DNA of 64,000 nucleotides from CAYOYK01 sp964408185 (GCA_964408185.1 CAYOYK010000001.1:1-64000); one strand, 5' to 3'. Positions 30,767 through 40,238 are shown, counted from the first letter of the stretch. Numbers and translations: made by a program. Notes: a model not told the origin generated them from the sequence alone.

Positions 30767-33700
30767 TCACTCCTTTGGCTCGGACTGCGCGCCGTCCGCC
30801 CATTCCAGTAAAGCGGAGAGCAGCGCGCTTTCCTCGGTTCGTTGCAGCAGCTTGATGTGTACGCGCATCGGCCGGGATCCGCCGCTTTTCAAGCGCTGTT
30901 GATACAGGCACTCCACAACCTCGCCGGTATCTCGCGCCCGCTCGGCGGCCGCGTAGATCTTTTTCCATTCCGGGGCGTCCAGCGTTTTCTCCACGTCCGT
31001 CAGATCCTCGAAAAAGCGATCCTGCGTAATGCCCAGCATACGGATGAACTCGCGGTTCACGCGGAGCGCCTCCACATGGTTCTGCACCATTTCATAGATC
31101 GCCATGCCGCCCGCCACATACTCCAGCGTGCGGTCCATATCGCCGTTGATGCCCCATAAATCCTTGAGCTGATTGCTCGCGGCATAGGGCAGCTCGTCGC
31201 CCTTGCGCTGCGCGCTCTCCTGCGCCATCAGCCGTTCAAACTGCGGCACGGGCATCGGGCGGTAGAACAGATAGCCCTGCGCCACCACGCAGCCCACGCT
31301 GCGCAAAAAGTCAGCCTGCTCCCGCGTTTCCACGCCCTCGGTAATGACCGGGAGCGTCAGCCAGCGGGCCATGCGCACCACGCTGTTCAGGATGCTGCCG
31401 CCGCGCCCGTCATGATCCGAGCCATAGAGGAAGCGCATGTCCACCTTGAGCGCGTCTACCGGGATCTCCTTGAGCATGCTCAGTGAGGAATACCCGCTGC
31501 CAAAATCGTCCATCTGCACCTTGAAGCCGTTCTCGCGGAGCTGCCCGATCACGGTGGTGAGCAGCGTGGGGTTGTCGGAATAGGCGCTCTCGGTGATTTC
31601 CAGCTCCAGCATGCCTGCCGGAATGCGATAGCGCGACACCAGCTCCACCAGCGTCTGGCAGAGGTTGGGGTTGTACAGATCGATTCGGCTGATGTTGGTG
31701 GACAGCTTCACGGGCAAACGGGGCTTGCCCGCGTCCATCCAGCCGCGCAGGAGCTGACAGCAGCGTTCCCACACATACGCGTCCAGCTTCATAATAAAGC
31801 CGTTCTTCTCAAACACAGGGATGAACTGGTCCGGGCTCATCAGCCCCTTTACGGGATGGTTCCAGCGCACCAGCGCCTCCGCGCCGACCACCTCGCCCGT
31901 GTCAAGGCGGCACTTGGGCTGCAAATACACATCAAACTCTCCGTGCTCCAGCGCGGCGTCCATATCGTTTACGATCTCCTGCTCCTTGAGCAGGTCCTCG
32001 CGCAGCGCGTCGTCATAGAAGGAATAGCGGTCGATATAATTGCCCTTGACGGCGCGCTTGGCCATTACGGCGCGGTCGAGCAGGATGTTGACGGGCAGGT
32101 TGGCGTCGTCCACAATGCACAGGCCATAGCAGAGCAGGATCTCAAACGCGAGATCGTAGTCCTTCATCTCGCCGTCCATCGCGGCCAGCAGCTCCAGCGT
32201 TTTCCGCTTGTCATACCGGGTGCAGATGACAAAGTTGTCGGTATCGATGCGGGCGTAGGTGCCCTTCGGCCCGACCAGCGCCTGCAGCCGCGTGGCGATG
32301 AATCGCAGCAGCCTGTCGCCCTCGTCGTGGCCGAAGATATCGTTGACGACGCGGAATTTCTCAATATCGAAGCTGATGATGACAAACGTGTCATCCGGGT
32401 TCTTTTTCAGCAGCGCCTCGGTCTTTTGGTAGAAAGCGGCGCGATTGCAAATCTTGGTGAGGCTGTCGTGCTCGGCGAGGTAGCGGAGCTGGTTTTGGTG
32501 GCGGCTCTCATCGGACTTTTGCACCAGCAGGTAGCGGTTCTGGGCGCGCAGCTCGTCAGTCTCGCGCTTGTGAATGGCGTTTTTGACGCGCAGCTTGACC
32601 AGCGCGGGATCGATGGGCTTGCCGACGAAGTCCGTCGCGCCCAAGTCGATGGCGCGCATGCTGTACTCTGCTTCCTCCGCCGCGCTGATGACCACCACCG
32701 GGATGGTGCTGAGGAACGCGTCCTCCTGCATCTCTCCCAGCACGCTCAGGCCGTCCTTGCCCGGCATGATGAGATCCAACAGCATAGCGGAAATGGCGTT
32801 TTCACTGCTTTGCAGGATGTCCAGCGCCTCGTCGCCGCTGCTCGCCATGAGAATGCTGTACTCCTCGCGGAAGATCTCGCCCAAGATCTCCCGGTTCATC
32901 TCCACGTCGTCAACAATCAGCAGCGTGCGCATTTGCTCCGCCGCAGGCTCCGGCGGCGTGTCGATATCGTTCAGCTCGCTGCCCGCAAGCCTTGGCGCGG
33001 AGGGCGCGTTGGCGTCACCGTTTGCCAGATCGTCGCAATAAAACACAAAGCGGTTCTTGCCGTGGTGCTTGGCATGGTACAGCGCCTTATCCGCCTTGCG
33101 GTACAGCTCCTCAAACGTGCGCCCGTCCCTTGGATAAAGGGAGATGCCCAAGCTGCCGGAGACGGCCACCTCCACGCCAAACTGCTTGTTGAGCGCTTGC
33201 AGGATAAACGACGATTTGCGCTCCAGAAAGCTCAGATCCGCTGGGATATTGCGAATGCAGATGAGGTACTCGTCGCCGCCCATGCGGCACACCAGATCAT
33301 CGTTGCGCATCATGGCGCGCAGATCGTTGGCGACGTCCATCAGCACGCGGTCGCCAAACTGATGTCCGTAGGTATCGTTCACGCCCTTGAAGCCGTCGAT
33401 GTCGATCTCGATCAGCGCGTGGATATGCTTTTCGTCGGTGGCCAGCATGAGCTCGTTCATGCGCTCGGTAAAGGCGCCGCGGTTCAGCAGGCCGGTCAGG
33501 GGATCCTCGTTGGACCGGGCCTTCGCCTTCATGGCCTCCTTCTTTTGCTCGTCGATATCCTGCAAAAGCAAGAAGCACTTGACGTTGCTGGAATACGGAT
33601 CGCTGACCAGCTGCACGGAGGCCTGCGTCCACAGCGGATCGCCATCGTCCACCGCGCGCCGGAACTCAATCTGCTCGCTGCGGATCCCGCGCTCGTAGAT

Positions 33701-35500
33701 GCTCAGCAGGCGCTTGCGGTCAAAGAAGCGGAGAAACTTATCGCAATCGCCCGCGTAGACGTAGTGATCGGCGATATGCAGCGCCACGGCGGACAGCGCG
33801 CGCTGCACATCCTGCGGCATGGGCGGCAGCAGTCCGCTCTCCTCCCGGTCGAAGGTATCCTTGGTCAGGTTGTACTCATAGTAGCTTTTGCTTGCGAGAG
33901 GCAGCGCCTCGTAGTTCTGCTGCCATTTTTCGTAAGCAAGCTCCTTTTCGCGCATATCCGTAATATCGTAAAAGGACACCACGCCCTTGAGCGGCGCGCC
34001 CAGCTCGTTAAAGATCAATGTATAATCGGCGTGATACCAAACCGTCTCGCCCTCCGAGGTGTACAGGCAGGCCACCACGGCTCCGTTGGGCACGCCGTCG
34101 AGCATCTGCTCAAAAAAGCGCGCGAGGGGCTCGCGGCTCTCCGGCAGCACCTGCTTCGCGGTGAGCAACCGCTGCGGGATATCGCCGATCTCCGCGTGCA
34201 CGCCAAGGCGATGGGCGGCGTCCTCCTGCAGCTGAACGGTTTGCGATTGCATATCGTACCGAAGAATAAATTTGTCGCTGTGCTTGGCGGCGATGCGGTA
34301 TTCTTCCTCCCGCACGCGAAGCTGCTCAAAGGAGCTGGCCTTGACGATGAGGCCGATGCCGTTGCGCAACGCGTCGATGCTCAGCGTGATGATAAACGCC
34401 AGCAGACCCACGCGGAAGAGCGCGGTGTTATCGGCGCTGGTGATGAGGTAAAACTGGATCATCGCGGCCAGCCCGGCCACGGAGAGCATCAGCGTGCCGT
34501 ACAGGTTGGTAATCACGGTTCTGTTGCGGTGCCGGAACCCCTCGCACCAGCAGCAGATCAGCAGCGCGCCTATGGTGCCCACCAGCATCAGATGGCTGGC
34601 CGTCAGCGTAGCGGCCAAGTTGAACACGCCGCACATCGTGAGGAAAACCTGCGCAAGCACCAGCGAGCAGTAGACGATCAGCATCCAGTCCAGCGTGCGC
34701 TTAAACTCATGGCAGGTCTGGCGAATGTAGAGGATATAGGGCACCGCCATCAGCGTGTAGGAGTAGAGATTGATCAAGTAAAACGCCTTGCTGCCGATAA
34801 AAAACGCGCCCTGCATATCGCTGTCCGTAAAAACCCACAGAACAGCCAGCAGGATAAACAGGGCCAGAAACGCAAACACGCGCCCACCCTCGCGCTTGAG
34901 CTTTTGACGCTCCAAAAACGCGAACAGCAGCAGCAGCACGCCCAAAATGCACAGCACAACGCTAAGCAGCGTTTGCGGCATTGCGGAGCCCGCCAGCGCG
35001 AGGCGGATGTCCGCGTCGCTGCCCAGCAGCACGTGATACAGCTCGATGCACGCCTTGCTGCCGCCCGGACCGACCGTGAGCGTGAGCGTCCGCCCCGCGT
35101 ATTCCGCGGGGATGCGCACGCGCACCCATGGCATTTCCACCCGATAGACGGCGACGCTCGCATCGTAAACGCCGTCCACCGCCAGCGGCACGCCGTCCAC
35201 GGCGGCGGCGACGGGCTGGTAGTTGCTCTTCAAAAAAAGCGTCGTCTCCGGCGGAATCTCATTGGGGAGCGCCTTGGCCAGCGTGAGGGTATCAGCCTGC
35301 AGGCGGCAGGGAAGCTGCGCCGCAAAGGTCTCGCCCGCCTCGGTCCGGGCCATCCAGCCCTCCTGCCATTCGGCGTCGGCGTCCCCGATATGCGTAGGGA
35401 AGAACGCGTCAAAAAACGCGCATGACAGTACGACGAACACAACGTACATCGCCAATACGGCTATGCGTGTCTTGGATACTCCGCGCCACATTCCCTTCAT
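30767..35500 (-). CDS. Large membrane c-di-GMP protein: 7TM-PAS-GGDEF-REC-GGDEF-EAL
   Basis: 1,577 residues. One N-terminal membrane segment (about 8-30), an external domain (31-170), seven membrane segments (about 176-372) and PAS-like regions (about 395-660) come first. A GGDEF domain follows (667-825, motif GGDEY at about 741), then a receiver domain (855-975, phospho-acceptor Asp in LLDLIMPGKDG at about 909) and a degenerate GGDEF (1010-1165, IDTDNF instead of GGDEF). Next is an EAL domain (about 1180-1430, with EALVRW, LELEITESAY, MDDFGSGYSS, EGVET all present) and a C-terminal PAS-like tail. It can plausibly both make and cleave c-di-GMP. The ATG at 35500 follows AAAAGGGG. No histidine kinase for the receiver is nearby. 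Confidence 0.9.
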   Translation of the reverse strand: MKGMWRGVSKTRIAVLAMYVVFVVLSCAFFDAFFPTHIGDADAEWQEGWMARTEAGETFAAQLPCRLQADTLTLAKALPNEIPPETTLFLKSNYQPVAAAVDGVPLAVDGVYDASVAVYRVEMPWVRVRIPAEYAGRTLTLTVGPGGSKACIELYHVLLGSDADIRLALAGSAMPQTLLSVVLCILGVLLLLFAFLERQKLKREGGRVFAFLALFILLAVLWVFTDSDMQGAFFIGSKAFYLINLYSYTLMAVPYILYIRQTCHEFKRTLDWMLIVYCSLVLAQVFLTMCGVFNLAATLTASHLMLVGTIGALLICCWCEGFRHRNRTVITNLYGTLMLSVAGLAAMIQFYLITSADNTALFRVGLLAFIITLSIDALRNGIGLIVKASSFEQLRVREEEYRIAAKHSDKFILRYDMQSQTVQLQEDAAHRLGVHAEIGDIPQRLLTAKQVLPESREPLARFFEQMLDGVPNGAVVACLYTSEGETVWYHADYTLIFNELGAPLKGVVSFYDITDMREKELAYEKWQQNYEALPLASKSYYEYNLTKDTFDREESGLLPPMPQDVQRALSAVALHIADHYVYAGDCDKFLRFFDRKRLLSIYERGIRSEQIEFRRAVDDGDPLWTQASVQLVSDPYSSNVKCFLLLQDIDEQKKEAMKAKARSNEDPLTGLLNRGAFTERMNELMLATDEKHIHALIEIDIDGFKGVNDTYGHQFGDRVLMDVANDLRAMMRNDDLVCRMGGDEYLICIRNIPADLSFLERKSSFILQALNKQFGVEVAVSGSLGISLYPRDGRTFEELYRKADKALYHAKHHGKNRFVFYCDDLANGDANAPSAPRLAGSELNDIDTPPEPAAEQMRTLLIVDDVEMNREILGEIFREEYSILMASSGDEALDILQSSENAISAMLLDLIMPGKDGLSVLGEMQEDAFLSTIPVVVISAAEEAEYSMRAIDLGATDFVGKPIDPALVKLRVKNAIHKRETDELRAQNRYLLVQKSDESRHQNQLRYLAEHDSLTKICNRAAFYQKTEALLKKNPDDTFVIISFDIEKFRVVNDIFGHDEGDRLLRFIATRLQALVGPKGTYARIDTDNFVICTRYDKRKTLELLAAMDGEMKDYDLAFEILLCYGLCIVDDANLPVNILLDRAVMAKRAVKGNYIDRYSFYDDALREDLLKEQEIVNDMDAALEHGEFDVYLQPKCRLDTGEVVGAEALVRWNHPVKGLMSPDQFIPVFEKNGFIMKLDAYVWERCCQLLRGWMDAGKPRLPVKLSTNISRIDLYNPNLCQTLVELVSRYRIPAGMLELEITESAYSDNPTLLTTVIGQLRENGFKVQMDDFGSGYSSLSMLKEIPVDALKVDMRFLYGSDHDGRGGSILNSVVRMARWLTLPVITEGVETREQADFLRSVGCVVAQGYLFYRPMPVPQFERLMAQESAQRKGDELPYAASNQLKDLWGINGDMDRTLEYVAGGMAIYEMVQNHVEALRVNREFIRMLGITQDRFFEDLTDVEKTLDAPEWKKIYAAAERARDTGEVVECLYQQRLKSGGSRPMRVHIKLLQRTEESALLSALLEWADGAQSEPKE

Positions 35501-35549
35501 GTAATACCCCTTTTCATTTGGGCTCCGATCCATCCGATTGTATGAAATG

Positions 35550-35578
35550 ATTATACAACAGATTCACCCAAATGACCA
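35550..35578 (-). promoter_or_regulatory. Promoter of the c-di-GMP gene
   Basis: Minus strand -35 TGGTCA (35573-35578), 17-bp spacer, -10 TATAAT (35550-35555). Confidence 0.5.
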
Positions 35579-35630
35579 TAGCAAACTGGCGTTTCCGGCA
35601 ACAAAAGAAACGCTCCGGAGCGTCGGCGCG

Positions 35631-35659
35631 TTGACTTTTGGCCCGTATCCGTGTATGAT
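35631..35659 (+). promoter_or_regulatory. Promoter of the UDP-sugar dehydrogenase gene
   Basis: -35 TTGACT (35631-35636), 17-bp spacer, -10 TATGAT (35654-35659), giving a leader of about 55 bases. Confidence 0.75.
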
Positions 35660-35719
35660 AAGCAGGTTCTTTACGGTGCGAAGGGTCGCCGTTTTTGCAA
35701 AATGGGAAGGAGCGCGCAC

Positions 35720-37030
35720 ATGTCCGAACTAAAGCAGAAAATACAGAACCATACCGCCACGCTGGGCGTTGTGGGGCTTGGATACGTAGGTCTGCCACTT
35801 GCGGTCGAAAAAGCCAAGGCCGGTTTTCACGTGATCGGCTTCGACGTGCAGGCCCAAAAGGTAGACAGCGTCAACGTCGGCAAAAACTACATCGGCGATA
35901 TCAAGGACGAGGAGCTGCGCGAGCGCGTGGAAAACGGCTTCCTGCGCGCAACCACGGACTTTCGCCTCGCCAAGGATTGCGACTGCGTTTGCATCGCGGT
36001 GCCTACGCCGCTGGACCCCCATCAGGAGCCGGATATCAGCTACGTGCGCAAGAGCGGCGAAAGCATCGCGCCCTATATGCACCGCGATATGCTGGTCGTG
36101 CTGGAAAGCACCACCTACCCCGGCACCACCGAGGAGCTGCTCAAGCCCATTTTGGAGAGCTCCGGACTTGTTTGCGGCAAGGATTTCTATCTGGCGTTCT
36201 CGCCGGAGCGGGTCGATCCCGGCAACGCCGTGTACAAGACCAAAAACACGCCCAAGGTCGTGGGCGGCGTAACCCCGGAATGCACGGAGATCGCGGCCGC
36301 CCTGTACGAGGCCGTGCTGTCCGCGCCCATCCACAAGGTCAGCTCCCCCGCCATTGCCGAAATGGAGAAGATCCTTGAGAACACCTACCGCAACGTGAAC
36401 ATCGGCCTCATCAACGAAATGGCGATGCTCTGCGACCGCATGAGCATAAACATCTGGGAGGTCATCGAGGCCGCCAAGTCCAAGCCCTACGGCTTTCAAG
36501 CGTTCTATCCCGGCCCCGGTCTGGGCGGCCACTGCATCCCGCTGGATCCGTACTACCTGAGCTGGAAGGCCCGCGAGTTTGGCTTTCACACCTCGATGAT
36601 CGAAAGCAGCATGATCGTCAACGATCGTATGCCCGAATACTGCGTAGACCGCGCCGCTCGCGCCATGAACCAGCGCTTTGCCAAGGCCATGAACGGCGCG
36701 AATGTGCTGGTGCTGGGCGTCGCCTACAAGCAGGACATCAACGATTACCGCGAAAGCCCTGCCCTGCACCTGATCGACAATTTGCTCCGGGTCGGCTCGC
36801 AGGTGGAGTATTACGATCCCTACGTGCCCGAATATCAGCACGTGGGCCGCACGGGCCGCAGCTTGCCCGCGCTGACCGCGCAGGTGCTTGATCAGGCCGA
36901 TCTGGTGATCGTCGCCACCGCGCACAGCAGCGTAGACTACGCGCTGGTCAGCGAGCACGCCAAGCTGATACTGGATACGCGTAACGCCATGAAAGCCATT
37001 GCCAAGCGGGAGAATATCGAGCTGCTGTAA
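35720..37030 (+). CDS. UDP-sugar 6-dehydrogenase, WbpA/WecC-like
   Basis: A 436-residue nucleotide-sugar dehydrogenase that oxidises C6 of a UDP-hexose or UDP-N-acetylhexosamine to the uronic acid with NAD+. Motifs: NAD site LGVVGLGYVGLPLAVEKAKAG, catalytic region FSPERVDPGN, KILENTYRNVNIGLINE, and the cysteine-containing GLGGHCIPLDPYYLSW. HCIPLDPYYLSW favours the WbpA/UDP-GlcNAc or ManNAc dehydrogenase branch over UDP-glucose dehydrogenase. The ATG at 35720 follows AAGGAG. It is monocistronic between a promoter and a hairpin, away from a visible capsule cluster. Confidence 0.9.
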   Translation: MSELKQKIQNHTATLGVVGLGYVGLPLAVEKAKAGFHVIGFDVQAQKVDSVNVGKNYIGDIKDEELRERVENGFLRATTDFRLAKDCDCVCIAVPTPLDPHQEPDISYVRKSGESIAPYMHRDMLVVLESTTYPGTTEELLKPILESSGLVCGKDFYLAFSPERVDPGNAVYKTKNTPKVVGGVTPECTEIAAALYEAVLSAPIHKVSSPAIAEMEKILENTYRNVNIGLINEMAMLCDRMSINIWEVIEAAKSKPYGFQAFYPGPGLGGHCIPLDPYYLSWKAREFGFHTSMIESSMIVNDRMPEYCVDRAARAMNQRFAKAMNGANVLVLGVAYKQDINDYRESPALHLIDNLLRVGSQVEYYDPYVPEYQHVGRTGRSLPALTAQVLDQADLVIVATAHSSVDYALVSEHAKLILDTRNAMKAIAKRENIELL

Positions 37031-37049
37031 GCGGCCGCGTCTCCCCCTG

Positions 37050-37085
37050 CAAGCGCCGGGCGATCTCGCTCGGCGCTTGTTGATT
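37050..37085 (+). terminator. Terminator after the dehydrogenase gene
   Basis: A 9-bp stem (37050-37058 with 37071-37079) extended by GCGA/TCGC is followed by the modest tail TTGATT. Confidence 0.5.
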
Positions 37086-37134
37086 GTCCGCCCGCGCATT
37101 TTTTCCAGAATCGATATTATCCTACGCGTTTCTA

Positions 37135-37143
37135 TGATATAAT
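37135..37143 (+). promoter_or_regulatory. Extended -10 promoter of the CDF gene
   Basis: TGATATAAT (extended -10) lies 33 bases before the start codon; the -35 region (TATTAT) is poor, as is usual with extended -10 promoters. Confidence 0.55.
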
Positions 37144-37175
37144 GGAGAATAATACTCTGTTCGAGGTGAATCCCT

Positions 37176-38339
37176 ATGACCGCATGGCTGATCCGGCTAT
37201 TTATCAAAAATCCGCAGGACACCGAAAACCAAAAGGTCCGCGGAGCTTACGGCACGCTGGGCTCGCTGACGGGCATTGTGATCAACGTGCTGCTGGCCGC
37301 GCTCAAGTTTGTTATGGGCCAGCTGACCGGATCGCAGGCCGTCATCGCCGACGCTGCAAACAACCTCTCCGATGCGGGCAGCTCCGTCGTGTCGCTGATC
37401 AGCGTGCGCGTGGCGCAAAAGCCCGTCGACAGCGAGCATCCGTTCGGCCACGGCCGGATGGAGTATATCGGTGCGCTGGCCGTGGGCGCGATTATCGTAC
37501 TGATGGGCTTGCAGCTCCTCAAGGACGGCGTGTCCGCCATTCTCCACCCGGAACCCCTCTCGCTGTCCGTGCTGGCCGTCGTGCTGCTGGCCGTATCCAT
37601 CTTGTGCAAGCTGTGGCTGTTCTTCTACTACCGCAAGCTGGGCCGCGCCATCAACAGCGCTACCCTTCAGGCCGCCAGCAAGGACAGCGTAAGCGATGTT
37701 ATCGCCACCTCGGCGGTGCTGCTGAGCATTATTTTACAGTACGCGTTCGGCTGGCAGATCGACGGCTACATGGGCGTGCTCGTGGCGCTGTTTGTGCTCC
37801 GCGCGGGCATCTTTGTGTGCAAGGATACCGTCGGCGAGCTGCTCGGCGGCCGTCCCGACCCCGCCAAGCTCAAGGAGCTGCGCGACCGGCTGACGAGCTA
37901 CCCCGGCATACTGGGCGTACACGACCTTGTGCTGCACGATTATGGGCCGGGCCGCTGCATCGCGTCCGTGCACGCGGAGGTGAGCGCCAAGTCCGACATC
38001 GTGGAGGCGCACGAGCTTGTGGACAAGGCGGAGCGCGAGACCGCCGCCGCCATGAACATGGCGCTGTGCATCCACATGGATCCCATCGTCACCGACGACG
38101 AGCAGACCAACGAGGCCAAGGAGAAGGTGCTGGAGTTCCTGCATGGGCTCGACCCGCGCCTGACGCTGCACGATTTTCGCATCGTTCCGGGCCAAGAGAA
38201 GGTCAACCTTGTGTTCGACTGTCTGGTACCCGCCGATTGCAAGGAGCGCAGCGAGCTGCCCCTGCTGCTGCGGGCCTTCGTGCAAACGCTGGACCCGCGC
38301 TACGACGTGGTGGTGCAGCTGGACACCGACTTTACCTGA
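37176..38339 (+). CDS. Cation diffusion facilitator transporter
   Basis: A 387-residue CDF-family metal/proton antiporter in the cytoplasmic membrane, with about six membrane segments. The metal site in TM2 appears as ADAANNLSDAGSS, and the cytoplasmic entrance motif is HPFGHGRMEYIGAL. The C-terminal ferredoxin-like cytosolic domain (from about residue 215) is followed by an extra stretch of about 90 residues (IHMDPIVTDDEQTNEAKEKVLEFL..), making it longer than the 300 residues of FieF. Probable ions are Mn, Zn or Fe; not resolvable. GAGGTG precedes the ATG. Monocistronic. Confidence 0.88.
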   Translation: MTAWLIRLFIKNPQDTENQKVRGAYGTLGSLTGIVINVLLAALKFVMGQLTGSQAVIADAANNLSDAGSSVVSLISVRVAQKPVDSEHPFGHGRMEYIGALAVGAIIVLMGLQLLKDGVSAILHPEPLSLSVLAVVLLAVSILCKLWLFFYYRKLGRAINSATLQAASKDSVSDVIATSAVLLSIILQYAFGWQIDGYMGVLVALFVLRAGIFVCKDTVGELLGGRPDPAKLKELRDRLTSYPGILGVHDLVLHDYGPGRCIASVHAEVSAKSDIVEAHELVDKAERETAAAMNMALCIHMDPIVTDDEQTNEAKEKVLEFLHGLDPRLTLHDFRIVPGQEKVNLVFDCLVPADCKERSELPLLLRAFVQTLDPRYDVVVQLDTDFT

Positions 38340-38356
38340 TGGATCCGTTTATCCGC

Positions 38357-38394
38357 GCAGCGCCTCTCCAAGCCCTAGGGCGGAGAGGCGCTGC
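38357..38394. terminator. Bidirectional terminator between CDF gene and trpS
   Basis: A perfect 13-bp stem (38357-38369 with 38382-38394) with a 12-base loop lies between convergent genes. Confidence 0.75.
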
Positions 38395-38410
38395 TTTGCG
38401 GTTGATGGCT

Positions 38411-39424
38411 TTACTTTTTCCCGTGAGGCGCGTAGCCGACCTTGCGCTTTACCTTGTCCAGCGTGCGGTTGGCGAGGCGGGCGGCCGTCTCGGCGTTGCG
38501 ATCGATCACGTCCTGCAAATAGTCCTTGCTGTTCATCAGGCGGGCGTATTCGGCCTGCAAGGGCGCGAGCGTCTCGATGACGCAATCCGCCGCGCGGTCC
38601 TTCAGCGCGCCGTAGCCCTGCCCCGCGAGCGCGTCGGCGGCCTCCTGCGGGGTGCCTCCGCCCAGCGCGGACAGAATGCTGAGCAGGTTGCTCACGCCGG
38701 GCTTGTTCTCCGGATCGAAGCGAATCTCCCCGTCGCTGTCCGTCACGGCGCGGCGCAGCTTGCGGCGGATGACCTCCGGCGCGTCCAGCAGGGCGATGTA
38801 GGTCTCCTCCGGGTCGGACTTGCTCATCTTGCGGGTAGGCTCCTGCAAGCTCATGACGCGCGCGCCGACCTTGGGGAAGTACCCCTCCGGGATGGTGAAC
38901 ACATCGCCGTACACGCCGTTGAAGCGCGTCGCAATATCGCGGCAAATTTCAAGGTGCTGCTTCTGATCCGCGCCGATGGGCACCAAGTCCGCCTTGTACA
39001 GCAGGATATCGGCGGCCATAAGCACCGGGTAGGTGAACAGTCCGGCGTTGATGTTATCGGCGTGCTTGGCGCTCTTGTCCTTAAACTGCGTCATGCGCTG
39101 CAGCTCGCCCATGTAGGTGAAGCAGTTGAGGATCCACGCCAGCTCGGCGTGGCCGCTGACATGGCTTTGGCAGTAGATCAGGCTCTTCTCCGGGTTCAGC
39201 CCGGTGGCGAGGTAGATGGCTGTCAGCTCCAAGCAGCGGCGGCGCAGCGCGGCGGGGTCCTGCCGGACGGTGAGCGCGTGCATGTCCACCACGCAGTAGA
39301 TGCAGTTGTACTCGTCCTCCAGCAGCTTAAAGTTGCGCAGCGCGCCGATGTAGTTGCCCAGCGTCAGCGTGCCGGTGGGCTGAATGCCGGAGAATATCGT
39401 CCTTTTGGGGGCCTCGGTTTGCAT
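38411..39424 (-). CDS. trpS: Tryptophanyl-tRNA synthetase
   Basis: A 337-residue class I synthetase charging tRNA-Trp. The ATP-binding HIGH equivalent appears as PTGTLTLGNYIGA (TLGN), the KMSKS loop as RKMSKSDPE, and the tryptophan pocket regions MHALTV and YPVLMAADILLY are standard. AAGGAGG precedes the ATG at 39424. It sits as the last gene behind a membrane glycosylation set, 42 bases after the second SMR-like gene. A small hairpin stands in this gap, but no T-box is present. Confidence 0.96.
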   Translation of the reverse strand: MQTEAPKRTIFSGIQPTGTLTLGNYIGALRNFKLLEDEYNCIYCVVDMHALTVRQDPAALRRRCLELTAIYLATGLNPEKSLIYCQSHVSGHAELAWILNCFTYMGELQRMTQFKDKSAKHADNINAGLFTYPVLMAADILLYKADLVPIGADQKQHLEICRDIATRFNGVYGDVFTIPEGYFPKVGARVMSLQEPTRKMSKSDPEETYIALLDAPEVIRRKLRRAVTDSDGEIRFDPENKPGVSNLLSILSALGGGTPQEAADALAGQGYGALKDRAADCVIETLAPLQAEYARLMNSKDYLQDVIDRNAETAARLANRTLDKVKRKVGYAPHGKK

Positions 39425-39440
39425 AGGGGTTCCTCCTTAT

Positions 39441-39455
39441 GGGCCGTAACGGCCC
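39441..39455 (-). other. Hairpin just before the trpS ribosome site
   Basis: A 6-bp GC stem GGGCCG/CGGCCC with a 3-base loop lies 3 bases from the AAGGAGG of trpS. It could dampen read-through or translation; its function is unknown. Confidence 0.35.
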
Positions 39456-39466
39456 TTATTGTTTGC

Positions 39467-39826
39467 CTAGAACGGCAGCGTCAGCGCCAGCACAATGCCC
39501 AGCACGATGAGCGCGTTGCCGATCAGCTTGCGGCGCGTGATCTTCTCCTTGAGAAACAGGGCGCTGAGCAGCATGACGTACAGGTAGCCGGAGCTTTCCA
39601 AAATGGTGCCCAAGCTCAGCTGCATGCCAAGGCTGTACGCCCAGATGTTGAGCAGCATACAGCCGAAGAACAGCGCGTACGCGAAGATGACGCGGATGTT
39701 CAGGTAGTACCGGATGCCGGTAAGGCTCGCGTCGTCCGCGCTCCTTTTGAGGATGATCTGCGAGAATGCCGACACCAGCGGCGAAATGAGAAACAGCGCG
39801 ACGGCCAAAGGATGTATTTCATTCAT
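39467..39826 (-). CDS. SMR/EamA-like 4-TM protein, putative flippase subunit 2
   Basis: A 119-residue protein made almost entirely of four membrane helices (PLVSAFSQIILKRSADD, then VIFAYALFFGCMLLNIWAYSLG, SGYLYVMLLSALFLKE, IGNALIVLGIVLALTLPF). It is of the small-multidrug-resistance/EamA fold, similar in size to ArnE and ArnF, which flip undecaprenyl-phosphate sugars in Gram-negatives. Its start overlaps the end of the upstream sister gene by 8 bases, a strong sign of a heterodimer. Next to a polyprenyl-sugar GT2, flipping of a lipid-linked sugar is the likely role; drug export is the alternative. Confidence 0.78.
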   Translation of the reverse strand: MNEIHPLAVALFLISPLVSAFSQIILKRSADDASLTGIRYYLNIRVIFAYALFFGCMLLNIWAYSLGMQLSLGTILESSGYLYVMLLSALFLKEKITRRKLIGNALIVLGIVLALTLPF

Positions 39827-40229
39827 GCTCGCTCGTCACCACCCCTACGCCAATCAGTACCACGGCTAGGCCGACGGCCTTGCCCCACGTCATGCTCTCG
39901 CCAAAAAGCAGAATGCCAAACAGCGTCGTCCATACAAGGCACACCGCCTTGTTGGCGTAAGCAAACGTGAGCGGCATGCGCTTGAGCGTTTGCTGCCACA
40001 GGAAGGCATACACCAGCAGGCAAACAAACTCCGCGATCAAGTACCATAGCGCGGCCCAGTCGGCCACCGTTCCGCTAAGCAAGCCGCCCAGCAGCGCGGA
40101 CATGGACTTGCCGCTCAAGCTGCCAAACAGCGCGGATACCGAGTACAGCACCAGCGTGATATGCAGCAGCAGAAAGGCCTTCCAGTCGATGCGCTTGGGC
40201 GCGCTCGGCACGGCTTGGTTTTCGCTCAT
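39819..40229 (-). CDS. SMR/EamA-like 4-TM protein, putative flippase subunit 1
   Basis: 136 residues with a hydrophilic N-terminal tail of 16 residues and four membrane helices (FLLLHITLVLYSVSALFG, YLIAEFVCLLVYAFLWQQTLKRMPLTFAYANKAVCLVWTTLFGILLFGE, AVGLAVVLIGVGVV). The motif LTFAYANKAVCLVW with the following GE is characteristic of EamA/EmrE-type half transporters. AAGGAGG precedes the start. It lies 9 bases after the GT2 gene and overlaps its partner. Expected to pair with it as ArnE does with ArnF. Confidence 0.78.
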   Translation of the reverse strand: MSENQAVPSAPKRIDWKAFLLLHITLVLYSVSALFGSLSGKSMSALLGGLLSGTVADWAALWYLIAEFVCLLVYAFLWQQTLKRMPLTFAYANKAVCLVWTTLFGILLFGESMTWGKAVGLAVVLIGVGVVTSEHE

Positions 40230-40238
40230 AGCTCCTCC

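Noticed and set aside
31856..35425. Very long plus-strand frame opposite the c-di-GMP gene
   Set aside because: It is the antisense shadow of a well-supported gene in GC-rich DNA; its translation has no recognisable domain.
39425..39466. T-box leader for trpS
   Set aside because: Only 42 bases separate trpS from the previous gene, far too short; the hairpin there lacks T-box features.
37142..39970. 942-codon plus-strand frame spanning the CDF gene and trpS
   Set aside because: Shadow frame: it crosses a terminator and two genes on opposite strands with clear families.
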